Shown here: piece by piece, positions 9,190-18,691 of the stretch
Position numbering within the stretch: position 1 is the first letter of the stretch
Layout: every line of letters starts with the position of its first letter
Made by a program: the position numbers and the translations under genes
The notes under the pieces: model-generated
Database searches by the model: none
Told to the model about the DNA's origin: nothing
What the model saw: the letters and a program-made list of their open reading frames with translations, nothing else
NCBI GenBank assembly: GCA_029838195.1
Contig: JALGVJ010000004.1
Span: 124,001 to 188,000 of the forward strand
DNA from: Promethearchaeota archaeon
GTDB lineage: Archaea; Asgardarchaeota; Lokiarchaeia; Sigyniarchaeales; SOKP01
Length of the DNA: 64,000 nucleotides
Direction of reading: 5' to 3'

Positions 9190-9320
9190 TCTAATTTTCC
9201 TCGTGTAGGTTGAAATATATCGTGTGAATAAGAACAATCGGAAATAATATAATTACTAGAGATAATTGGTTTTTCCTTTTATTAAAAATTTCATATTTGC
9301 GGGATAATCATCTCATGTAT

Positions 9321-10418
9321 TTATAACATTATCATTATAACGATAAGCAAGTTATAAAATACACTCGCTATAATGGTATTATACAAGTTATGATTAATCT
9401 CATAAAGGATTCCCAGGATGACGAAAACGAGAAAGTCTAGTAAGACAAAAAAAATCCCATAAGGCAAGGAAAGGATCATTTCAATCACGGAATAAATGAG
9501 AGCCACTAATAAAATCACAATTGTTTTCCCATAAAGATCATCTTCAAATTTAGCTTTAAACGAGTTATGTAGCACTCCTCGAAATAATAGTTCAGAAGAT
9601 ATCGACCCTAAAATGATTAAAAGTACTAATATAAGTTTCCACCCTATTTCCAAATTGCGAAGGATTAAATTTTGCTCTTCAAGTAAGATGGAAATATTCA
9701 TGGTGTCCCATCCTAACGTGCTCATAAAATCAATGATATAGCCTGAGAACAGGTTGATGAATAAAAGTAGAACACCCCCAACCAAACCAATTATTATTGC
9801 AAGCAAGAAATTTTTACGCCCTTTAAGAAGTCCTAATTTTATAAAATCGTGGTCACGTGAACGAATATATACTAATGGATAAATCCCATATAATAGCTCG
9901 GGTAATAACCCTATATAAATTAAATAAATTGCAGGAATAGTTGAGGCCAAATCAAATATGGTTATTTGAAAGGCAATCAAGAGATACATCAATACCCGCA
10001 AGGAAACACATATTTCAACAATTCTAGCGCCTTCTTTTAAATTCCAAACATCTTTTTTAATATAAAAGTTAATTTCTGGTTCTAATTTCTTTTCAGTAAA
10101 TATGAAACCAGGTTTTGGCTCAGGTGGAGCTTTCACGTGCTCTGGTAGTTTCGGTAATATTGCATCGCATATAGGACATTGCTCTAAAATTTTTGAATTT
10201 ATAATTGATCCACATCCAGGACATTTTCTTGAGATTTCACCTGCTTGGTTTGAAATAACATGAGAGTCCAAGGTAGACGTCCTTTCACTGGGTTTTACTT
10301 TTATCACTAATTTCCCGCAGTGCTTACAATAAGTTGCTGATGGATCCACTTGCTGTCCACAGTGAGGACAAAAATCTAAAGCGATTGTTTCTTCTTTTCC
10401 TTTCCCTTCCTTCGACAT
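9321..10418 (-). CDS. Double zinc-ribbon membrane protein of CPBP/Rce1-like fold, protease residues degenerate
   Basis: 365 residues. Two zinc ribbons precede the membrane part: C17/C20/C31/C34 and C66/C69/C81/C84. About seven to eight hydrophobic helices follow. SSELLFRGVLHNSF (about 274-287) aligns with the EExxxR motif of CPBP (ABI/Rce1) intramembrane proteases, but the first Glu is Ser. The later His residues of the family are replaced (ALIYSVIEMI, ASVFYN). It therefore looks like a non-catalytic relative with a cytosolic zinc-ribbon module. Function unknown. Confidence 0.75.
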   Translation of the reverse strand: MSKEGKGKEETIALDFCPHCGQQVDPSATYCKHCGKLVIKVKPSERTSTLDSHVISNQAGEISRKCPGCGSIINSKILEQCPICDAILPKLPEHVKAPPEPKPGFIFTEKKLEPEINFYIKKDVWNLKEGARIVEICVSLRVLMYLLIAFQITIFDLASTIPAIYLIYIGLLPELLYGIYPLVYIRSRDHDFIKLGLLKGRKNFLLAIIIGLVGGVLLLFINLFSGYIIDFMSTLGWDTMNISILLEEQNLILRNLEIGWKLILVLLIILGSISSELLFRGVLHNSFKAKFEDDLYGKTIVILLVALIYSVIEMILSLPYGIFFVLLDFLVFVILGILYEINHNLYNTIIASVFYNLLIVIMIML

Positions 10419-10650
10419 TTTATAAAGAACGATAGGAATTTTAATTAGATTTTAAATAAAAGAATAATTTCTTATGTTTTCTATATAACCCAATATTATA
10501 ATAATTTATGTTTATCCATTTGAAGAGAAAATTTTCTCTTTGCTTGAAAGTACCTCTTATCATATTAATCTTTATTAGTTAAAATGAATTTAACTTATCT
10601 CGAGCTTGAGATCGTTAAATTTATTAGAATAAATTAATAAGTACAATCTC

Positions 10651-11764
10651 ATGGACAGAAAAGAACGAGTGAAACGAGCTTTTCATTTTAATCGACCAGA
10701 TAAGGTACCATTTATTGGATTAACGGTCGATTCTGATTTCTATCCCATTCAATTTTGTGAACCCATTACATGGCAACCCACGAATTATCCGCCTCATGTA
10801 AATGGAGGAGCTCAAAATTTTGCTAATCCTTCATTTCGAAGAGATGTGTATGACTGGAAACCCGAAATTAGAGAGTCTTTAGGATATCCTCCTAATTGGT
10901 GGGAATATCCCCATGAAAGTATTGATGAATTCGGTGTAATTTGGCGAACTTCCGGCACCAAAAGTGAAGATAAAACCATGGGACATCCCATTAAGGGTTC
11001 TTTACAAGGAGCTTCTCCCGAGGAAGGTTGGGAAAATCTTGATAATTTAAACCTACCGGATCCTCATAATTCTCTCCGATATAAGCTGATTATCGCGGGT
11101 CGGTGGAGAAAGATCGCAGAAGATCGTTATTTGATAGGGGATTTAGGTTCGGGGGGAATTTTTAATCGCTGCTCCACGATTAGAGGTTTTAACAATTTTT
11201 TAGTCGATTTAAGTCGTAATAATCACCCGAATCAAGTCAATCAACTGATTCGAATGATCACGGAATACAATTTAGGACTAATTGAAAACATGAAAAAATA
11301 TTGTCCCCCGTTAGACTCCATCATGATAAGTGATGATTTGGGGTCACAAAAATCGGCGTTTTTAAGTCCCATGATTTTTAGGAAATTTTTTAAAAAATAT
11401 TATGGTCAATTAGTATCCCTCACTCATGATTTAAACATGGATTTTATAATGCACTCGTGCGGAAATGTGTTAGCGCTTCTTCCAGAACTTCAAGATATTG
11501 GTGTTGACGTAATGGAGTTTGATAGTCCTCATATGACGGGGGTTGAAAATTTTAAGATTTTTGCAGAGAAAAGAAAAATGGCATTCTGGTTGAGCTCTAA
11601 TATTCAAACAACCTTTGTTCATGGTACTCCTCAAGATGTAGAAAATGAAATATACTAATTTTACCGCAATTAATGCCCCTCGGAAAAATGTTCGCGCTCA
11701 AAGAAAAGCGGTTCAAAAATGGGGAAAATATAATGAACATGGCGTTATTGAATGGTTAGCTTGA
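10651..11764 (+). pseudogene. Uroporphyrinogen-decarboxylase-like methyltransferase, C-terminus frameshifted
   Basis: The frame from ATG 10651 gives 334 residues of a URO-D/MtaA-type corrinoid-dependent methyltransferase relative. It has ISDDLGSQKSAFLSP (about 226-240), the metal-ligand block MHSCGN (about 267-272) and GTPQDVENEI. It stops at 11658. The family's C-terminal end (INAPRKNVRAQRKAV, then QKWGKYNEHGVIEWLA) appears immediately after in another frame, ending TGA 11762-11764. Some 15-20 residues are missing between the two parts, so a small deletion plus frameshift is likely. No corrinoid protein or partner methyltransferase is adjacent. Confidence 0.82.
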
Positions 11765-11848
11765 TCATGGAACACGTCTCTTGAAAATGATAATAAATGA
11801 AGTTGTTCTTGTTGAGAAGATTAATGATTTGTTAATATCGATTTCTTT

Positions 11849-13096
11849 TTATTTTTTCACGATTCTCCTAACGACAGCATATAATTCCATCAAGATTAAC
11901 CCTTGGTAATACGTTATGGAGTCAAAATATCCTTCTCCTGATTGAATGCCCCCATATTCTAATGCTAATTGAGCATTTAACGCCGCCTTCATCATTAAAT
12001 CTAGTCCTTTGTAGATCAAATTCGGGCTAAATAGTCCGTGTAAAGGATTAGCCCACCACATGGGACATGAATGAAGGCTTCGATCATGAAAGTATCGCGC
12101 CGTAATATAATAATTTTTCATCTCATTCTCAGAGGGATTAGAGCATGATTTATCCGCCAAGAACATCAAGTTATTTAGACTACGCATAGCTTTCCAATAA
12201 AAATAATGAATTTTATTATCAGGATGGTTCCAAAGAGGAAACGGTATTTTTTTTTTAAGATCTTCCTGGGTCGTACTCCAACTTGATTCTCTAGGAACTA
12301 TATTTTCTTGCGGATTTTTCTTGAAAAGTTGAATCAATTCGCTAATTGTGACAAGTTGGATGCTCTTATTTTCGGAAATCAATTCGAGGAGGGTTTTCAA
12401 AAACAATTTTTCATAATTTTTAATGTGATGTCCAAAAGTCTCCATATCTACAGCGATAATGGAATAATTATCATGGAGATTTGAATTCACGAGTTCTTCA
12501 TAAAAATCTTTTGCAGATACGTGATTAAAAGCGATTCGATTACTCAAGATATCATCCCGAAAAAGAACGTGGAAATCGTTATCATATAAGCAAATGTAAT
12601 CTTTAGGCCACTTCAATTTTGATTTGTTTTCATCCATCGGAAAGGCAATCCCGCTACAAATGATCCATTTATAATTTAATTTCTGAATAATTTTCAAGAG
12701 AGAGGGAGAAATTGCCATTTCAGGGGGAAAAAAACCTCTTTTTTTCCAATACTTTCCAAATACTTTTTCATTTAATTGCTCATTTAAATGAATCTGTCGG
12801 AGAACTTCTCGTTCGGGAATTAAGGGTAAAATGGGATGATATTTTGCTGTTCCCAAAAGTTCTATTTTATTAGAAATAAGAAGCTTTTTTAAAAGTTCAA
12901 TTGGTTCTAATAGGCCGTGTTCTTCTAATAAGTCTATTAATACGCCATTCACATTCAAGTTGAATCGAGAAAAATCAAATTCTTCCATTAATTTCAAGAT
13001 AGGAATGTAGCTTTCTTGATTAATTTTCTTGAGAATTTCTACATCTTGAGTAGGGGGTTGATACGCATGTAAAAGAAAGGCAATAAAGGTTGTCAT
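11849..13096 (-). CDS. Glycoside hydrolase family 57 protein
   Basis: 415 residues with the five GH57 landmarks. HAYQPP (10-15) is motif 1 and ELLGTAKYHPILPLIP (79-94) is motif 2. GFFPPEMAIS (121-130) carries the catalytic nucleophile Glu126. IIAVDMETFGHH (213-224) carries the acid/base Asp217. A helical C-terminal part follows, with many aromatics (PMWWANPLHGLFSP). GH57 enzymes act on alpha-glucans, as amylases, glucanotransferases or branching enzymes. No signal peptide is seen, so it is cytosolic, and it may work with the GT5 synthase at 39624 in glycogen turnover. Confidence 0.88.
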   Translation of the reverse strand: MTTFIAFLLHAYQPPTQDVEILKKINQESYIPILKLMEEFDFSRFNLNVNGVLIDLLEEHGLLEPIELLKKLLISNKIELLGTAKYHPILPLIPEREVLRQIHLNEQLNEKVFGKYWKKRGFFPPEMAISPSLLKIIQKLNYKWIICSGIAFPMDENKSKLKWPKDYICLYDNDFHVLFRDDILSNRIAFNHVSAKDFYEELVNSNLHDNYSIIAVDMETFGHHIKNYEKLFLKTLLELISENKSIQLVTISELIQLFKKNPQENIVPRESSWSTTQEDLKKKIPFPLWNHPDNKIHYFYWKAMRSLNNLMFLADKSCSNPSENEMKNYYITARYFHDRSLHSCPMWWANPLHGLFSPNLIYKGLDLMMKAALNAQLALEYGGIQSGEGYFDSITYYQGLILMELYAVVRRIVKK

Positions 13097-13232
13097 GAGT
13101 TATTTTTCAAGATTAATTCCTATTAAAAAAAAATACCGAGTTAATAAAAAAAAGATCTCATCTCAAAAAATATTAATGATAATAAAGAGTTCATGAAAAT
13201 GGGACTCCTAAAAGAAAAAGAATCTAATAATT

Positions 13233-14345
13233 TTATCTTTCAATTATTGTTTCTTTAATGGCTGTTCCAAAATGAGTAGCTCCTGGTCCCACGTGAGCTA
13301 AAACTTCATCTCCGATCTTTATATCCACCACGGATTTGGCTTTGCCTCCAGGAATTACAAATCGAATGGTCTCTGCATTCTGACAAGTGCAACTAATCGG
13401 GACTTTTTGCTCTCCCTTAGTTGCTTCAAATTCAAATCTCAACATGGGCCGAGTTTCAATTTTAATTCTTCCAACTGAAACGATACGAACGTGCCCTTCA
13501 TGATTCACGGCTAAGACTTGTTTTCCTCCCTTCAATTCGCTTAAATAACTGGTGCGATAGGGTTTATCAGGCTCGTCACTGGGAACTAGAATGTAGGCAG
13601 AAACATCCCCCGCATTAACTCGAAATGGTCTTGAGGCCACGAATTTAGTATCAAAAGTTTCTGAATGGATTAAGCAAAATCCTGCTGCAGTGGATCCAAC
13701 TAGGAAACCTTCTCCAAAATGAAGTAAAGAAGTGGTATCTACACAGACGCGATCTGCTTCTGGAATGTTTTCAATTTTCATAACTCGTGCCTTTGTTAGT
13801 TCAATAGTGAATTCTCCTTGCGTTAATTTTTTTAATTCAATTAAATCATTAGGATGGCGGGGTTCCATGAGCACGCCATCCACCCCTCGTTCTAACGTTT
13901 TCAACATTAATTCTGCCTCTTTCACGTTCTCAACCTCTGCTATAAGTTCTGTTTCATCTAATTGCATTTCAGCAATGAGATTCTCAAATGGGATCACTTT
14001 CCAATCTTTAGCGCTAACAATAATGAAATCAATGCTTGAGTTTCTTGAGATTTCTACGATTTCTCTCTCATCTTCTTTAGATTTTAACACCATATAAAAA
14101 CCAATTTTTTTGTTACTCTCTACGGATTTCCTTATTTCTTCAATTTCTTGTTTATCAGTCAGAATCACGTGAGTTGAAGACACGTCTTTATCTTTCGAAT
14201 AGGTAGTAAGGCGCTCGATGGCTTCAAATTCGGGCCATGTATCTCGAGAAATTAAGAAATTCAACAAATCCTTATTAAACGCTTGTTGTACTAATTCTTT
14301 AAAATTCGCCTTTTTTTTCTCAAAATTCAAGATAATTTTTTTCAT
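13233..14345 (-). CDS. aroB': 3-dehydroquinate synthase II (AroB')
   Basis: 370 residues, matching the archaeal alternative shikimate-entry enzyme that forms 3-dehydroquinate from 2-amino-3,7-dideoxy-D-threo-hept-6-ulosonate with NAD. Recognisable blocks are GVDGVLMEPRHPND, the segment VCVDTTSLLHFGEGFLVGST, the following SRPFRVNAGDVSAYIL, and near the C-terminus GDEVLAHVGPGATHFGTAI. Its usual partner, ADH synthase (AroA'), is not nearby. The start is ATG at 14345. It is monocistronic, divergent from the ESCRT-III gene across about 160 bp. Confidence 0.93.
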   Translation of the reverse strand: MKKIILNFEKKKANFKELVQQAFNKDLLNFLISRDTWPEFEAIERLTTYSKDKDVSSTHVILTDKQEIEEIRKSVESNKKIGFYMVLKSKEDEREIVEISRNSSIDFIIVSAKDWKVIPFENLIAEMQLDETELIAEVENVKEAELMLKTLERGVDGVLMEPRHPNDLIELKKLTQGEFTIELTKARVMKIENIPEADRVCVDTTSLLHFGEGFLVGSTAAGFCLIHSETFDTKFVASRPFRVNAGDVSAYILVPSDEPDKPYRTSYLSELKGGKQVLAVNHEGHVRIVSVGRIKIETRPMLRFEFEATKGEQKVPISCTCQNAETIRFVIPGGKAKSVVDIKIGDEVLAHVGPGATHFGTAIKETIIER

Positions 14346-14429
14346 AATAGTGAAAATTGGACTAGTTAAAGTTTATTATATTTTATTTTCATTTCTTTAT
14401 TATTAGAGAATAGCATATAATCAACAATA

Positions 14430-14439
14430 AATATATAAG
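14430..14439 (+). promoter_or_regulatory. TATA box candidate for the ESCRT-III gene
   Basis: AATATATAAG, 67 bp upstream of the ATG at 14507, in the divergent spacer with the aroB' gene. It fits the archaeal TATA consensus, but the whole region is AT-rich, so chance matches are common. Confidence 0.35.
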
Positions 14440-14506
14440 ATTGAAATACATTTATTGAAATAAATTTTAATAATTATTTTTTAATTACAATTCGAACCAA
14501 ATCATC

Positions 14507-15157
14507 ATGGGAATTAAAAAAAAGCTTTTTCCCCGTAAAGCAAAAGAAAAGGATTCACTTGTCGCAAAGGCAAAATCCCATATTCATAGAATGGAATTAG
14601 CATCTCGAAATTTCCAAAAACGAGCCGAGATCAGCCGCCAAAATGCAAAAATTGCATTAAAGCGGGGTGAAAAAGAACGGGCGAAAGCATATTTAATCCA
14701 ATACAAGAACTATCAGAAAAAAATTGACCGCATGAATAATATTCGCACTAAAATAGAGAATTCCCTGCATGCAATCGAAGAAGGGCAAATGATTTCACAA
14801 ACCGGCGATCTTTTTGGTGGAATACGCGATACGTTAAAAGAAATCACAATAAAAGCTTCTCCTGAAAGAGTAGCCGAAATCGCCGAAGATTCTGAACAAT
14901 ATATAGCAGAAATAGAAGAATCAGCGGAAATTTTGGGAGGAGATTTAGAAGTTGACCTGGGAATTAGCGTGGATGATGAGCTAAATGAATTAGAGACTGA
15001 AATCCTTCTTGATCAAAGTGGCGAAATGCCTTCGGCCCCCTCGGAAGAGTTGAAATATATTCCGGAATATGGAACGGAACTAGAAGATACGGAAATGGAT
15101 ACAAAAGAAAAGCTTCAGAGTGAAATAGAAAAGCTTAGGAAGGAACTTGAAGGATAA
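14507..15157 (+). CDS. ESCRT-III (Snf7-family) protein
   Basis: 216 residues with the ESCRT-III plan. A basic N-terminus (MGIKKKLFPRKAKEK) is followed by the long helical hairpin (LKRGEKERAKAYLIQYK, then KIENSLHAIEEGQMIS) and the GGIRDTLKEI region. A long acidic linker follows, then a C-terminal amphipathic helix (about 199-214). It should polymerise on membranes for scission or division, disassembled by a Vps4 ATPase not present in this window. The last helix has leucine-type spacing like a MIT-interacting motif (L203, I207, L210). It stands alone, convergent with the MetE gene, rather than in the usual vps4/ESCRT-II cluster. Confidence 0.92.
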   Translation: MGIKKKLFPRKAKEKDSLVAKAKSHIHRMELASRNFQKRAEISRQNAKIALKRGEKERAKAYLIQYKNYQKKIDRMNNIRTKIENSLHAIEEGQMISQTGDLFGGIRDTLKEITIKASPERVAEIAEDSEQYIAEIEESAEILGGDLEVDLGISVDDELNELETEILLDQSGEMPSAPSEELKYIPEYGTELEDTEMDTKEKLQSEIEKLRKELEG

Positions 15158-15223
15158 TTGAGAAAAATAATTCATTTTCATATCGTTTTTTATAAACAAA
15201 AGAGAGAATTTTTCCCGCGCGAA

Positions 15224-16249
15224 CTACTTTACTTCTTTTAAGGCTTGAACCATGGAATTTAATTTTGCTATCGTTATTTTATAAGCAATCTCTTCATTAT
15301 CAAAGGCTTTTCGTAAAGCTCCAAATCCACAATCTGGTTTAATGATGAGATTTTCTTTTCCATAAAGATCAAATCCTTTTTTTATAAAAGATTTCAAAAA
15401 ATCCATGTCTTCAATGTAATCATCGATTTTTCCTCCTGGAATGGGGCTAATACTGGTTTGGATGGTGCCCATGGCTAAATATTTTCCATGCGCTTCGAGA
15501 TCTTTTTTTTGAAACACGTTAAAATTTTTAGGATTTGTTCTAAATTCGTGATCCATGATCTTAACATCCGTTTGAAGGAGCAAATTATATAATTTAGGAC
15601 TTATTCTTCCACAAACGTGAATTGAGGGAAGGTCTTTAATGCCTGATAAAGCCCGATTTAACATTTCAATAACAAACTCTTCAGAATGAAACCAAATTTT
15701 ATTTCCAACCAAGAGGCTTAATATGGGTTCATCCATAGAGATGATGTTAATTCCAAAATCACTATATGCTTTAGCTACATCTTTCATGTAATCTGCAAAT
15801 TTTTGAACGACCCAATCCACCATAATTCCTCTTGGTTCTTTAAAGATTATGGGTTTAAATCCCTTAGAAAGGGGCTCTCTTAACAGAATTTCACTAGCCA
15901 ATGTAAAAGGGCCTGTTAAGCAGGCTTTAGTTCCTTGAATTGCTTGTTCTTCGTCCGGATGGTTTTTCAGAAATTCAACAATGAAATTTCCATATTTTAA
16001 AGCCACCAACTGATCAGGTATTTTAAATTCACCAGAAAGGTAAAAGGTATCATTAATTTCTTCCAATTCAGGGATTAACCGGGAAAGCGGAGTTAAAAAT
16101 TGAGGGTTCATAGCAACCAGTTGAGGATAACAGGGATAGTCAATTCCAATATTAATTTGGTCGTGAAATGCCCTTTCCATGTTTTCCTTTGTATTAGAGA
16201 GTGGAAACGAGCCTACGACCGTTGTAAATGGTACTATTGGTTTATTCAT
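15224..16249 (-). CDS. metE: Archaeal core methionine synthase (MetE C-terminal type)
   Basis: 341 residues, about the size of archaeal 'core' MetE, which lacks the N-terminal half of the bacterial enzyme. It starts with TTVVGSFPLS. The zinc-ligand pattern H211/C213 in SIHVCGRIS and C307 in KPDCGFGALRKAF are present, with SMDEP (about 171-175). It transfers a methyl group, in archaea probably from a methylcorrinoid protein, to homocysteine. It converges with ESCRT-III (about 65 bp apart). Confidence 0.87.
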   Translation of the reverse strand: MNKPIVPFTTVVGSFPLSNTKENMERAFHDQINIGIDYPCYPQLVAMNPQFLTPLSRLIPELEEINDTFYLSGEFKIPDQLVALKYGNFIVEFLKNHPDEEQAIQGTKACLTGPFTLASEILLREPLSKGFKPIIFKEPRGIMVDWVVQKFADYMKDVAKAYSDFGINIISMDEPILSLLVGNKIWFHSEEFVIEMLNRALSGIKDLPSIHVCGRISPKLYNLLLQTDVKIMDHEFRTNPKNFNVFQKKDLEAHGKYLAMGTIQTSISPIPGGKIDDYIEDMDFLKSFIKKGFDLYGKENLIIKPDCGFGALRKAFDNEEIAYKITIAKLNSMVQALKEVK

Positions 16250-16361
16250 GTATAACTATAATGTTTATTATAATTTAAATTAAAGTGTGGATTCATGCGT
16301 AAATGAAATAAAAAAAAAGAAATGAAGAGGAAAAAAGCAATTTAAAGAAGGACCGCTATAA

Positions 16362-18377
16362 TTAAAATTGCATCCCTTCTGAGTAGTTTGTTCTAAAATT
16401 TATTCTTCTATTTCGTTCAATAGCTTCTTTTACGGTAATGATTTCATCTTCTAAAGAAAAAATTTCTTCTTGTAAGCTCCTGTACGTCTTAAAATAATCT
16501 TGCTTGCTAAGGCTTCCTTGATCAAATTTATTTGATAATTCTTTAAGAGTTTCTCTTAATGCATATTCCTTTTTTCTCAATTCATGTAATTTTTTCACGT
16601 GTTCCATGGAACTTCTATTAAATTTTCTGACGAATGTTGATGAAGCTTCTTTTGGAGAATATTCTGGGGTAAAATATTCAGATAAATGATTTTTGCGCAA
16701 GTCTTGATAAAACGGCCCGCATTTTTCACGTTCCTGGAAAATATTTTCGGGGTTATTTTTAACATTATAATCTCTAAATTCTTGAGCATTAATATCCGGG
16801 TTGATGAAATCTTCTCTGTAAAATTCATTTGAACGAGAATAAGGAGACATGTTTTCTTGATTTCTTTTTAATTTATTTATTAGATCCTTTTTCCTCGCGA
16901 ATTCCTTATTTCTTGTCCATTTCCATGCGGGAGGGACGTAAAAATCACTATCCCACATCCATGGATCTTGTTTTTGGTTTTCGCTAGCAAATTCGGATTT
17001 CAGAGCCTCTTCTCCGGGAATTGATTCAAAATTATTTTGATAATCATTGCATGTAAAATATCTATCCCGATGAGAAATCCTCTCATTTCCAAATCCTGCC
17101 TTTTTATTAAAGAAACTATTCTTTTTAATCAGATCCTTATTATATCCATGAGCAGAATTGTTTATTTTTTCATTAAATTTGCACTTCCTGTTATAAAAAG
17201 TATTAATTGCATTTTCAATGAAATGGGAAAGGTTATTCAAGGATATGGTTATAGAATCTAATTTTTTTACCGATTCAAGATTTCTTAAAACAGTTTCATC
17301 GAACGCCCTTGCTAAAAGAATATATTCTATCACTCGTGAGACGGATTTGGGAGGAAGTGCAAATTCATAAGTTCCATAACTAAATTCTAAATAAAGTTTT
17401 TTAAAAAAAAGCCCTTTTTCTCGAATTCGATTTATATCATTTACGGGTACTTTTATGATTAATTCTTGTTTCTTTTTTATAATGCCATATTCATGAATAA
17501 ACGATAAATCATAATTAGTAATAAATAGCATGCCTCTTTTTTTATTAAAAATATCCTGCCCATTATTATTACCATTTACTAATTTTGCGGGGATTGCATA
17601 CACGGCCTTTTCATTTTCCGCTAAACTTAAAAATCGTTTATAAGCTGAAAAATATTTCTTGATTTTTTCAATAAATTGTAGCTTTTTTTCATGGGAATTA
17701 ATTCCTTCAATTATCGGAGGTATGGTTGTTTCCATGTATTCTTGAATAGAATGAAAACTTCGAGATAGATTCTCTAATATTCCTTCTATAATTTTTATAT
17801 TAGAGTTTGGCTGAGCATAGATATTGAAAAAGAATTCTTCATTTACCGATAAATGATGAAAATGAATTCTTAATTTTTCAACTACATCGTTTTTTAATCT
17901 ACTAAATGCTTGATAAAGAGAAATCAGTTCTGTTTCCATGTTCGGAAAATGATAACACTTAATAGGAGGAGCTCGTGCTTCTTTAATTTTTTGTTTTACT
18001 AAAGTCCATTTTTCTAAAACTTCTCTAAGCGGAGGAAGAAGTTCCCTGCTACGAGTGATTAATTCCAAGAATTTCTGTTCTAAACTGTCTTTTTTTTCAA
18101 AAAGATTAATAATATTCATGGAATGACATTTCGGACAAGATTTTTCTACCCGGCTGATTTTAAGTAGTTTCTCACTATGACATTCCTTACAAACCTTCTT
18201 ACCATCAATATTTTCGGGTTCCATGGTAATAGCATTACATTCTTGACAAGTAAAAAAATCCTTACGCTCTTCCTGTAAACACTCCGAGCAGAAACTTGAT
18301 CCGCATTCTTCGCAATAGTGCGTTTCTTTTACTTGTTTCTGACAGAATCTACACGTGGAGGAGATTTTTTCAGCCAT
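16362..18377 (-). CDS. Zinc-finger / coiled-coil protein with possible PH/GRAM-like region
   Basis: 671 residues. The first about 85 hold a dense set of CxxC pairs (CRFCQKQV, CEECGSSFCSECLQEE, CQECNAI, CKECH, CPKCHSMN), a B-box/zinc-ribbon array. Long charged helices follow. Around residues 265-355 a beta-rich stretch (KRGMLFITNYDLSFIHEYG, with IIKVPVNDINRI and KLYLEFSYGTYEFALP) looks like a PH/GRAM-type lipid or protein-binding fold. The last about 70 residues are coiled coil with a SHOCT-like segment (LSNKFDQGSLSKQDYFKTYR). Zinc fingers plus lipid-binding-like fold suggest a trafficking or scaffold role, but I do not recognise a named family. Confidence 0.65.
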   Translation of the reverse strand: MAEKISSTCRFCQKQVKETHYCEECGSSFCSECLQEERKDFFTCQECNAITMEPENIDGKKVCKECHSEKLLKISRVEKSCPKCHSMNIINLFEKKDSLEQKFLELITRSRELLPPLREVLEKWTLVKQKIKEARAPPIKCYHFPNMETELISLYQAFSRLKNDVVEKLRIHFHHLSVNEEFFFNIYAQPNSNIKIIEGILENLSRSFHSIQEYMETTIPPIIEGINSHEKKLQFIEKIKKYFSAYKRFLSLAENEKAVYAIPAKLVNGNNNGQDIFNKKRGMLFITNYDLSFIHEYGIIKKKQELIIKVPVNDINRIREKGLFFKKLYLEFSYGTYEFALPPKSVSRVIEYILLARAFDETVLRNLESVKKLDSITISLNNLSHFIENAINTFYNRKCKFNEKINNSAHGYNKDLIKKNSFFNKKAGFGNERISHRDRYFTCNDYQNNFESIPGEEALKSEFASENQKQDPWMWDSDFYVPPAWKWTRNKEFARKKDLINKLKRNQENMSPYSRSNEFYREDFINPDINAQEFRDYNVKNNPENIFQEREKCGPFYQDLRKNHLSEYFTPEYSPKEASSTFVRKFNRSSMEHVKKLHELRKKEYALRETLKELSNKFDQGSLSKQDYFKTYRSLQEEIFSLEDEIITVKEAIERNRRINFRTNYSEGMQF

Positions 18378-18691
18378 ATTTTTACACTTTTTTGAACACT
18401 CAAAAATTCATAAAAAATTAAAGACAGCTATATCAAAAAATTAGAATCAACTCTCTTTAATATTAATAATACATGTATATCATCAGAGAGATATTCCCCT
18501 TCGAAAATAACCAGGATGAATTTAAGAAGTTTATACTCCAACTTCTAATTTTTAATAACTCATAGCAGATATCTAAACCTCTGGGAATTCTAAACATTCA
18601 TTTTTCATGCTACATTTTGTCAAATAGGAGTTATTAATTATTCTTTAAAAAAATACATCAATAAAACAGCTTCTAATTGCTCATTAAGATA
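18378..18691. other. Divergent intergenic spacer, nothing recognised
   Basis: 314 bp, AT-rich, between the minus-strand zinc-finger gene and the plus-strand PHP gene. It should hold both promoters, but I see no single convincing TATA box, repeat or RNA gene. Confidence 0.5.
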
